Shown: positions 34,886 to 45,690 of the stretch, in pieces | How the letters are laid out: the number at the start of each line of letters is the position of its first letter | Numbering within the stretch: position 1 is the first letter of the stretch | From: Oxyruncus cristatus | Lineage: Eukaryota; Chordata; Aves; Passeriformes; Cotingidae | Reading direction: 5' to 3' | Length of the DNA: 64,000 nucleotides | Assembly: GCA_013399855.1 (NCBI GenBank) | Contig: VXAY01004946.1 | Span: 291,606-355,605, forward strand | Notes under the pieces: model-generated | The model's input: the letters and a program-made list of their open reading frames with translations, nothing else | Database searches by the model: none | Told to the model about the DNA's origin: nothing | Translations under genes and position numbers: made by a program

Positions 34886-35020
34886 TTTTAATGTTTTGCA
34901 TAAAGTTGGAGCTCTCTTTAAAATGTATAGTTACTAAATTTTTTAAGATTTCTTGTGGAATTTTTTTCTTCTGCTGAATTCTCTGAGAACCATGCATAAA
35001 AAGAATATGTCATACATGTA

Positions 35021-35060
35021 ATACGTACGTATGTGTGCGCATGTGTGTGTGTTTGTGTGT
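35021..35060 (+). repeat. Alternating purine-pyrimidine / (TG)n tract
   Basis: Thirty-two consecutive bases (35021-35052) alternate purine and pyrimidine without a break (atacgtacgtatgtgtgcgc, then atgtgtgtgtgt). A second TG run follows. Such tracts are prone to form Z-DNA. Confidence 0.85.
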
Positions 35061-37483
35061 ATTATTGATAAAAATGTCTTACATACTTATTAAAAAGAAA
35101 AAACCTCAGAACTTTTACCATGTTGGATGACAGAGCTGATGTGTGCATGTAGCCACTCTGTGTGAAATTTTTACTCTACTGAGATCACTGTTAAAAATTC
35201 TTATGAATTCACTGATGCAAGGATTTGATCATGTGGAATTTTTATTTATACTCAGGCCCTTTTTACACTTTCTGGATGTCAGAAAAGGGTCCTGAAGTCC
35301 TTCTCAGCTGGTATAAATTAGCATAATGCCATTAAGTATAACAGAACTTCGCATCATCTGAGGAACTTCTCTTAGACAAGATCAAAAGAAGCTTAGTGTG
35401 AGAAGCTTCATGTTTATTCAGAAAGATGCTCCTGTAGAACTCATCCAATTAATAATCAAGATTGCTCATCACATCTAAAAAAGCAAGTGCATTCCTCAAA
35501 CAACAGAATTCCCCATCTGCGGTTAAGTCTTCTTTGACATTGTATAGTTCTTTACTCACAAGGCCCTCAGACTTTGAGTTTCAAACCTATTTAAGAGTTA
35601 CCCCAAAAAAATGCCAGTATGACCTATTTGATGGAAATTTGCACCTTATTGGTAATGAAGAACACAACTGTGTTTTGGTTTTGACTGAATGGGAAAGTAT
35701 CCAGCATCAATTATCCTTACACACTGTACAAAAACCTTAAATACTTCATACAATATGATATTAAGGGAAGCATTTGAAGTTTTTAAAAAAATTCCTTAGA
35801 TTCAGTCAAACAATAATCTTGTATTTATTAATGTTCTTTTTCCTAAATGTATTCTTTCCAGAAAATCAAATGTTGCACATTGGTGTGCCCCAAATTGTAC
35901 TTCGATATTCAAAATGTGCGATATTTTAGGCTTCTTAGTCTACTATTCAATACTACAGAAAATATCAGCTACGGATTGAAACATGCATTAAACACAGATT
36001 GTGACAAAATATTCACCTTCCAAGAGCAACATCTTAAAGTAGTAGCTAAATCACTTTCAAATAATGTCAGATGCTTTAATCTTTCTATGGAGCAAGGGAA
36101 ATATAAAGCTGAATGAGAATAGAAAGAAAATTCAGGGACAAACTTTCCACCTTCACATCACAAATTTTGTTCTTTGAATATGCACTGAATTCATATGACA
36201 CGTGGAGTAGCAGAACTGTTGTTCGAACTCATGATTTTCCCATTCTCTGCAACCCCTTTTGAGAGATCTGAACATAACATCATCTGTTCTTAGTCCTCTT
36301 GCAAAGCAGAAGGACACTTCTAGACATTCTATAGATACAGTAGATAGCATGGCACTGGAAATGGGATTGTGAATTTATTGGAAACTTTCTGTGGCAACTG
36401 AGATCTTCGGACATAGTGAAATTTTGAAAGACAACTGACTTATGAGACATCTTTGAAATAAATGGAAATAGAATAAATTACTGTTCAGTAGGAGTTGGGG
36501 TGGCAGAAACAGACCTTTAATTGCCTCTGTATTCCATTGTAAGCTCCTTAACTTCTGAAGAGTGACCAGAGTTTCAGTCTTCATTTTGGGTATACAGAGC
36601 CTATGCATTAACACAGTTGGAAAATTAACACCCTTCCTCTTAAAATGAAATTGGGGAAAAATGGGTGTTGTATTTTTTTTATGCAAAAGTCAGCCAAATT
36701 TGGCTTTTGGATGTCTGTGGTTTGGTGAGAAACTTAAGACTTTTAGGTTTCCTTTGAAATAGTTCACTTTTGCATGCAATTATTAAGGGCCTTGTGAGAA
36801 AAAAAAAAATACAAACGGATAGTGATATGCTGAGTAACTCTGTTTAGATTTGTGTTTACTTGAATGAATTAATGGTACTTATTTCATCACAAGGTCATTT
36901 TATAAGCTTGCTTATAAAATGTGCTTGCCTATAAATGTGCTTGACTATGGAATATGTGTACAACCTGCACATTTTTTTTTAGATTCTCATCTTCACCAGC
37001 TCTGTTTTCTCTGTTGCTCTCTCTTTTTAATAAGCTGAAACTGTTCAGTACACTCAATACAACTATTAAACTGAAAATCTAACTGTATATATAAAGTGCT
37101 GATATTTTGAGTTAGATTTACATTTAAAGTTATCCAACATTCTTCAGTTCAGGAATCTGATTCAACTGCCTTAAATGCAGAGCTACAGTAATGGTGGCAT
37201 GTTGCTATTATGTTACCAAATTGATGGAACATGGAAACTTCAGACTCTTTAGTAACAGAGACACAGACATTTGCTGGTTGCATCATGGGCTAATTCATTT
37301 ATTTAAATGTAAATGTCAGCACAGTTTTGCATAGTTACATTCTGACTGAAGGTAATCAACAAAGTTTATAAAATGTGATGTGTGTACATATGTGTCCTCT
37401 TGAAGATAGATGTTTTCCCACATCCTTTTTTATACCAGTTCAAATTTGGAATTTACATTATATACATATACTTTATTGTTATA

Positions 37484-37489
37484 AATAAA
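37484..37489 (+). promoter_or_regulatory. KITLG: Likely distal polyadenylation signal AATAAA of KITLG
   Basis: The hexamer lies in 'ttgttataaataaagatatt'. Possible cleavage positions follow 10-25 bases on, and a T/GT-rich element ('attgctttgtgtcag') lies about 30-45 bases downstream. This arrangement and the resulting UTR length fit the main KITLG 3' end. It was not confirmed by transcript data. Confidence 0.6.
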
Positions 37490-37510
37490 GATATTATGCA
37501 CTGCCAAATA

Positions 37511-38534
37511 ATTACTATATTGCTTTGTGTCAGTCCCATTTAAGACCTTTCTTTAAAGTCCTGTATCACCTGGAAGAATTCTCTGTCAGAACATACGCTA
37601 TTAGACGCAGACTCCTTCATAATGCATTTCATGAATGTTGTTGGTGCACTTCTTGCACAGTAAGTAGCATTTACCAGGGTTTTTCAGTAGAAACTAGAGC
37701 TTATCCTGTGAGAATGGCATCCTTTCTTTCAGGTTTCAGCAGTTTATTGTGGCTTTTGTGTAAGAACTCCAGGACAGGATGAGTTTGGGAGGAAAAAACT
37801 AAGCTGGTCAGGGAACTTTGGCACTTCTCCGTTCCTGAGAGAGAGTCAAAGAATGGTGGCCTAAGAGGAAGAGAAAAACCTGCTGAGACTTTCAGCCTTC
37901 CTTGGAGAGCATTAAGGAGCCTTGGAAGAAAGAGAGGTGAAGCAGCAGTAGTCAGATACAGAGGGAAATAAGAGTGAGGTACAGACAGGACTGGTGAGGA
38001 AGAGAAGAGAGCAGGATTAGTGGACTGGGACACTAATTTGAGATTAGGAGTTGGCAGACAGGATTTGGGGATGGCAGAATTTAGGGTATGGACAAGAATG
38101 AGAGCTGTGGCTGTTGGTCTGGACACAGCCAGAAAGGCAGAGCCGACGGACTTGAAGGAGGCCATGGAGCAGTGGAGAAGCACTGATGCTGTTGCAGTTG
38201 TTCCCTGTGGAGCAGCCCTGGTGGCTCAGGTGGGTCAACAGTATGATGGACACTGAGTTCAGCTGGGGCTACGTGAGTACCACGTAGCTGCAGAGTTGGA
38301 AATGAGCATGTTTCATGTGGAAGCCGCAAACTTCATGCAACAAAAAGGAGGCAGATTTGACCTGGAGTTTCAGGATGGCAAAAGTAATAGCTGGATACCT
38401 GGAAATGAGATGTAAGAGCTCTTAGCTAACAAAACAACTCTCACTGAAGTCAGGAGCTGGTAAATGATAATCTGCTTCAATGTCCAGATTGACTGTGGTG
38501 TGGAGATTATTGATGAGGGGTGACCCTCAGAGGA
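37511..38534. other. Intergenic, purine-rich block downstream of KITLG
   Basis: From about 37775 to 38260 the + strand is rich in G and A (runs such as 'aggaagagaagagagcagga') and more GC-rich than its surroundings. Both strands carry long-ish open frames here (a 160-codon frame on minus at 37701-38183), probably because the composition avoids stops. I recognise no protein similarity. It could be an unrecognised repeat or part of a non-coding transcript. Confidence 0.4.
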
Positions 38535-39230
38535 GGGAACAGTAGTGTTTAATATCAATGTCACAAACAGTGGGATTCAGTGCTCTCTCAGCAAGTTTGC
38601 AGACAACACCAATCTGAGTGGTGCCAAATACATCCTGGGCTGCATAAAAAGGGACCGTGGCCAGCAGGTTGAGGGAGATGACTCTGCTCAGCTCTGTTGA
38701 GACCCCATCTGAAATACTATATCCAGCTCTGGGGTCCTCAGCATAGGAAAAGTATGGACCTTTTAGAAAGGGTCTGGAGGAGGGACACAAAAATGGTTAG
38801 AGGGATGAAATATGTTCCTATAAAGAAAGGGTGAGAGAGTTGGGGCTGTTTAGCTTGGGGAAGAGAAGGCTCTGGGGAGACCTTATTACAGCCTTCTAGT
38901 ACTTAGAGATGGCTTATAAGAAAGATGGGGACAGACTTTTTAGGAGGGAGTGTTGTGAAAGGACAAAGATTAATGGTTTTAAACTGAAAGAGGGGAGATT
39001 CAGAATAGATGTAAGGAAGGAATTTTTTACAGTGAGGAAGGTGAAACACTGGAACAGGTTGTCCAGAGAGGTGTTAGATGCCCTGGAAACATTCAAGGTC
39101 AGGTTGGATGTAGCTCTGAGTAACCTAATCTAGTTGAAGATGTCCCTGCTCATTGCAGAGAGTATGAACTAGACGGTATTTAAAGGGCTTCTCCAACCCA
39201 AACTAATCTATGACTCTGTGGCTCTATGAA
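38535..39230 (+). repeat. CR1 LINE 3' fragment (sense) with internal deletion
   Basis: The start resembles the CR1 reverse transcriptase end ('ctcagcaagtttgcagacaa'). It then jumps to the later 'atcctgggctgcataaaaag' block, so several hundred bases of consensus are missing. It continues through the ORF2 C-terminus (GRFRIDVRKEFFTVRKVKHW then NRLSREV) and the 3' UTR to 'aatctatgactctgtggctc'. The element is dead and 5'-truncated; the left boundary is approximate. Confidence 0.88.
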
Positions 39231-42200
39231 TTGTAACATATGTAGATGGAGTAAAGGGCAAGAGGGAAAATCTGGGAAAATGTGTAAATCTTCAGCCAAA
39301 AGAGACACCACCACAATGTTTTGATGCCTTACATAATGCTGACTAACTACATACCACCACCACCACTTAATTTGAACCCTGCAGACTAAAATGTGCTAAA
39401 AGATTGAGAGAAATATTTACCTTCAGTTTTCCAATTTTAGTTTCTCCAAAACAATGAATATAACAATCTTGTTTAGTGAACAAAAACAAAGGCTATCTTT
39501 GTCTGAGGCATGGACAGCATTAATAATGGCATTTTCCTACTTCTGTCATGCAGAAAAACAACACTTACTATAATAAACAATTTTTTCTTGATAGCAATAC
39601 ATTTTAACAGCTTAATGCTTCCACAAAATGACTGTATTTTAGATGAGCTGGATATATGCCCTCTCCACATATACTCCATGTTACAGTGTTATGTAATTTT
39701 ATTCCATGTAAACAAATGTGTGTTACTAAACATATTTCTTGCCCAAAGTTTCCGAATCATCATAAATAAGATGGTTTTAGTCTTAACAATACGGGTTGTT
39801 TCAATATTTCACACTATATTAACAGCTTATAGAATCACTTCTTTACTACTCTTCATGTAGCTGTTGATGATAAATTTTTTTCCGAAGTTCAAACATTTCT
39901 AAAATGGATTAAGTTTCCCAATATTTACAAAGAAGCGTGTGCTAACACAATCAAGTCTTGTATTATTATTATATACCTAAAGGGAATTACTGTGTGCTGG
40001 TGTGTAGTAGAAAATAAGGTTAAATTAAAGCAGACTGACAGAACTGCAAAGAAGGAGGGAATGGAAGTTTAGCCTCTTTTGCCCCTGCCATATCCCAGGG
40101 TAAGTTATTGCAACACGTATCAGGAAAAATCCCAAATGTGATTATTGTTCCTCTGACTTGTGGCCCCTTCTGCAAAATCCCACGATAAGCAAGCGGGAAC
40201 TAAAAATACAGATGAGACTTTTTGCAGATATGGGCCTTGGGCTTCTGGCCAGTCACAAAATGCAGGGACAATTTTCATTCTGTTTTGGCAAGATATTTTC
40301 TTGAGCTCGTGAAAAAATGTTCAACTGAGATCACAAAAGCTTCTTTGTTTGCCACCACTTCTGCTCTGCAGGATAATAGCATGATAGTAAAATTGGCCCT
40401 ATTAGAGTAAAGAAGCTGCAGAGCAGAATGTATAGCTTTTGTCAGTTTAAGTGACTACCGCAAGTGACAAAATGTCATCTTCAAAATTTCACCTTGTCAT
40501 CTCGTACATTGTGAATGATGATTATTAGGACCCCCCAGGTTATTTAATCTGTCATGTTCTTAAAGTTAAATATTTTAGACCTTCCTTTTTCTCAGCAGTG
40601 CTGTCATCATTAACAAAACACAGAACAGCCTTCACCTTTAGAAATGACAAAATGAGGATGTGTCTCAAAACCAATTAATAGCATCAGTGAAGGCAGAGAC
40701 ATAGCATCTAAATCCTTTGAATCTCATCGCCAAGAATAAAGCAATGAGTTCTTTGTGGCAATTATTCCTCCTTTGCCAGAAGTTGAGAAGAAAGTAACCC
40801 ACTGACACGGTGGTACCACTCAGCAGTTTGTTGTTAAGTTTTGTTTCATATTGTTCCAGAGGAATCAAATTGCCTCAGTCCATAAGCACTGTTTCCTTGA
40901 TTTTATTTTAAATGCTCTAACCTTTGGATCAAAAAAAGAGTTGTGCAAACGAAGGATGCTGTTACGTGCTACAACTGGGTGCTCACTGCTTTTCAAATAG
41001 AATCACTGATACACAGCAAAGTTTTAAACAGGCATACTAATGTACATGTAATGTGGGATGGCGGGTGCTGGTGGGGGTGGAGCAGGAGACAGCGGTTGGA
41101 TTTAGCAAATTTTACAGGTAACTGCTGTGAACTTCAATCATATACCCTGAAGGAATGGCTGCATGTTACAGAATCTCTTCACAAATCCAACTCTTGGCAA
41201 GAGCGAGCCTCAAGATTGCCAAGTCCCATGCGCTGATCAAAAGGCTTGCTGGGCATCCCACGCTGCACTGTATTCCCCAGCCACTGGCAGCTCAGCACCG
41301 TTGCCCTTCCTGCTCAGTGGCTGCAAGTGCCAGAACCACACGCACCTACCATGTCCCTGGGGGTTCCTGAGATGAATCCATCTATATTTCCATATAGGCC
41401 ACCAACATTATTTCACTGAGAGCCAAAAATCCGTCTCTGGGTTGCATGACTCAAACAGGCCTTCTGCATTTTAACCTGGACCAAAACTGGAAACTCAGCA
41501 AAGCCCCAGGATTTTTGTCTTGCATACACACACCTTTGTGTCCTGTCATTATCCAGTCCCTCCTTCAGCCCCCACCCAGACTCCCTGTGCTCTCCTCTTG
41601 AGTCATACTCTGCAATTAAAGCCTCGTGCATCCCACTTGCACTTAGCAGCCCTACCATTAGCAGTTTTATGTAGACAGTAAACATTTGAGTTAGTGTTTC
41701 AGGAAGAAAACACTTCAAATTGTTTAGCAAAAGATTAGACTTCTGGGGTCAGCTATAACTGGAATAGTGCTAGTCTGACTGTAAACTGCACTGCACAGCA
41801 GTATGCATAATGGCTGCAAGTACAGAAATTCCCACAGAGTTTTTCCCCAGAGGAACAAATAAAGTTTATGCAGCATATATGTTAACCCTATTTTCCCTAA
41901 AAATATTTGCTCGTCAGATTTAAGGTAGCAAGAGCTGGTCAAATTAATCAGAGGTGTCTTTGTGTGGTCCTCTCTCACAGGGTTCCTGTCAATAAAATGT
42001 CCTGAACTGACTGAAGTCTAACCTTTCCCTCTGGTGACCCTCTTGTCTATATTGCTCAGACTGACTATAACTTGAGCTCATTTTGCTGTGTTTCATCTTG
42101 CTGCACCACCTTTTGTGGCCCTCACCTGTCCAACCATGAGTTGACTCAAGCCCCATGCTCTTCTCACCACTAACTCTGTGTCCATTACAAAACCTTGCCT

Positions 42201-45200
42201 TATTGACCAAGGCTGGGGAGCAGCATGTGTTTCCAGACTCAAGACATGCAACACACCCATCCAATCACCTCCTTCACCTTCTTATAGTAACCTGGGCCAG
42301 GCTTGCACGTTCTGATGGATCAGACACCAAGGTATATGTCTGGATGCAAACAGTGTCCACTGCCTCTTCACCCCACTGTGCTGCTGGAGCAGTGCTGCTC
42401 CAGTGCTGCTCCCCAGGCTGTGGGAAGCCATGCAGTGCCAGCCTTTAGCTTCCATCTGTCCTGGTCCCAGGAATACTGCATTATACTTTGCACAGCAACC
42501 CAGATTCGAAGGGAGAGAGAAGCATGGCCTTGCACCCAGCCTGGTGAGCAGGGGATTGAGAAGCCCTTTATTTCAGTTTCCCTCCTTCACAGGCAAACAT
42601 GTTAAGGATTAAGCTATTGAGTAACAGGAGGAACATATATTGTTTTCCTTGTGTGCACTGATGGGGGTGACAGGATCCCCAATATTAAAAATAAAAGCAG
42701 CAAAATAAAAGCACCATTTCAAAACAAAATGTAAAGGTAAACAATAATGCAGGAAGTGAGTATGACTGCATGCAGTCCAAGATTGTTGTGAAATTCCCTG
42801 ACGGTTTTGTAAATATCATGCTTCTGTATCATGCCGACGGCTTAAAAATAAACTGAAAATCTTGACTTTTTTACATTTTTCAGATTAGAAAAATGTAATA
42901 GCTCTTAGAAATAGTACATCAGCAAAAAAGATAAATAGCCTTCACAAAAATGGTAATGTTTTAAATTCTGCTAAGTATGTCTAACTGTATATAGTGACAG
43001 TAAGCAACCCAAAACCAAGGAAACAACACCCAGTAAACAAGTTCATGTACAGCAGCTCCACACTCAAGAGATCAGATTTTAGAGGTTTGTAGGTAATTTT
43101 TTTTTTAGAAAAAAATATTAGCAAGTTCTGGAATTCTATGACTTCCTTGGAGGGCAGAATAAGCATAAAAAAAAGAAGGTCATAGCAAATTATTAATTCA
43201 AATTAACCAGATAATTATATGAAACTCTTGCACATAAACCATGGAATTTCACACAGGGATTCCTGAATTTAATATGCCAATTTATAATGGACATTTTACG
43301 TTGCAAATAACCATTTAATCTGAATTGAAAGAGATATGAAAGCAAAGTTACTATGCGGAAAACTATTAACTGTCATTATGCAAAAAAAAAAAAATTTAAT
43401 TTCCACTTCAAACTTTTCTCCGTGGTTCTATAAAGTGGTAACAGTGCTCTGGTAAGGGCAAAGTTCAACTGCAGGACACAGAGGTAAGCATCATATGATT
43501 TTGGCAATTAAATAAAGCATCTGAAATATCAGAACATGCCATCTACTTGATAAGATGTTACTTTTCATGGAAATGTAAAAATCTGTTTCAGGAGTAAGCA
43601 GCAAACCAAGAAAATACAAGTGTGTATTTCTTTGAAAAGCGTACGATATTCTTTCTGTTCACAACCATTTTTGTGATCTTCAGTATTTCTCTGCTCTATC
43701 AGTAAGATAAGCAACTTGCTTTCAAAGCCACCAAAAACATTTTTGAACCAAACTCCATTCACGGGATTTTTTGTGAATTGTTTCCAGTCTCATTACAAGA
43801 TTCTTTCCGTTTCAACATGTTTTGGATCTTAGCACTTCTGGAAATCAACCAAATCTACAGCTCTAGTGAAAGCTTATCTGCAGAGAAGTCTCTAGAGGTA
43901 GTGTGTGTTACAGTTTCCCACCATTTATCACAGCTCCTGTGCCTGAGGTTAATGCTTTCAGAGCAAAGCAGGCAGAACAGCTCAGGTAAGACTTCCTCAC
44001 CTGTTTCAGTACCAAATCAACCGGGTAAACTTGAAACACTTTAAAAAATGCTGTTATTTCATAAATGAAGGGGTAGTAGGCGATAACAGCACTACAAGGG
44101 TGGAGGACCTCTCTCATCACACATTCTGTCAGTTCTGGAGGAAGAGGCAATGTTTGACAAAGACAACTGCTAATGGACACCTGAAAATGTGAAAAAAATC
44201 ACATCACAGCCAATGGCAATCATCTGTTTGCAGTCTGCCTCTGAAAATTAACACACAAACATGCTGACAGAGTGGGCTGGCAAATGACCCATCCTGAGAA
44301 CAAACTGAGCATAGCAACACAAAAGCTGATGCTTGGTCATACTATAAGATCTTCATAAACATCAAAGGACAAGCTCCGGTTTTCCGGTTATTCTCTAGAA
44401 ACTAGATTTACAACAGCCAAGAAGATTAAACCCTCCCTTCTTGCCTGGTTATATGAAGCACACTTTGCTCATTCCAGACAGTTTCCCAATGACAGCCAGG
44501 ACCTCAGAGCACCAGTGGGGCAAAAATAAACAAGTCCACTGGCTGTGGCAGCTGGAAAAAGATATGGAAGGGAAATGGTTTTTAAGAACATTTGCTAAAA
44601 CATGACATTTAAAAAGAAAATTGTGTGTCACCCGGTTTGTTTGTTGCAAGCACTGATATGCAGTATTTACTTTCTGCGGTAACCTTGAGGACTCAGTTTT
44701 TGCTCTAGAAAATAACACCAGTTACTTTTTGTCCATCTATTGGGAATATTTATTTTACAATGTACAAAATTGATTACTGTCTACAAAATTTTCCATTTAG
44801 ACTTCAACCAAGCATAGTATATGCATTGCTTATTCCAAGGAGTATTGCACTTTTTTTCTTTTTTTCTTCTTTACAATCTTTTGCTCTTAAGCTTAATCCA
44901 CTTCTTCTTGTTTCTCTCTCCAGCTTTCTCTCTTCAACTCTTTTTTGACCTTTTCTACCTACCTCCAGGAATAAAAAACTGGAACATTTCATCAAATGTA
45001 AGCATTAAAAAAATATCAAAGCATTTTCATTTTAAAATTTTAACTAATTTTTTGAAGGACATAGTGTTTAATCTTACGTGAATGTAAGTCAGGTTTGGCA
45101 TTATAAGGTGGTCTAGATAAACCTCATTATATTAGTAGGTAGCATAGAAAAGATACAACATATTAATGTCTCAGTCTCACAGTAATAAAAGACATATTTC

Positions 45201-45470
45201 AGGTTTTGAGACATTACCTGTTTTCTTTCCCCTACTTATAACTATCTGTAAGCTCTCCTCTCCCGTGTACCTGGAAATATGAAATTAAATGTTTTATCAA
45301 AAGTTCCTACTATGTTGTAAAGCTTGAAATTTGATCAGTTTCTTACTTGGTATTTTAGGAAAATGGCTGGAAGAATAATCCATCCTCTTTCCAGTACAGA
45401 GTCAGTGTTATCTTTGTCACTTCTGAAGTAAGCGGTTTTTACCTGCCAGTACTAAAGAGTCCGTGATGGA
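39231..45470. other. Intergenic sequence without recognisable gene
   Basis: About 6.2 kb of mostly AT-rich sequence with GC-richer patches near 41.05-41.35 kb and 42.1-42.6 kb. I found no open frame with recognisable similarity and no RNA gene. A 9-base hairpin near 42.39 kb is noted under findings. Confidence 0.6.
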
Positions 45471-45474
45471 GAAC

Positions 45475-45690
45475 AGACTATTACCTTTCTCTCTTCAGAA
45501 GCTTTCTATATATTTTTTCTATACATTGAGTCTTTTCAGCCTTTTCCAGATTAAACAAACCTGCTGACTTCAGACCTTCTTCACAGGCCATGCTTCCAGC
45601 AAACTCCACTTGCTGCTGTCCTCTCCAGTTTATTAAAATATATCCAAAAGGTGTTGTCTATAAATTAGAGGTACACTCTTGAGGTGGTTG
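45475..45690 (-). repeat. Old, degenerate CR1 fragment (antisense)
   Basis: Parts align with the reverse complement of the CR1 ORF2 / 3' junction: 'tcagccttttccagattaaa', then 'cttcttcacaggccatgctt', then 'ctgtcctctccagtttatt'. These correspond to the common 'ctccaggctgaac', 'cctttcctcatag' and 'gccctcctctgga' blocks. Divergence is high and boundaries are vague. It is probably an ancient insertion. Confidence 0.5.

Larger units (their letters stand above)
32242..37510 (+). other. KITLG: KITLG 3' UTR (inferred extent)
   Basis: After the stop there is about 5.3 kb without a coding frame, up to the best polyadenylation signal. Mammalian KITLG mRNAs also have 3' UTRs of several kilobases, so the extent is plausible but inferred. 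An internal AATAAA at 34281-34286 could give a shorter transcript. The UTR contains an A-rich (AAAC)n repeat at 34811-34885 and an alternating TG-type tract at 35021-35060. It appears free of CR1. Small open frames inside it have no known similarity. Confidence 0.7.
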
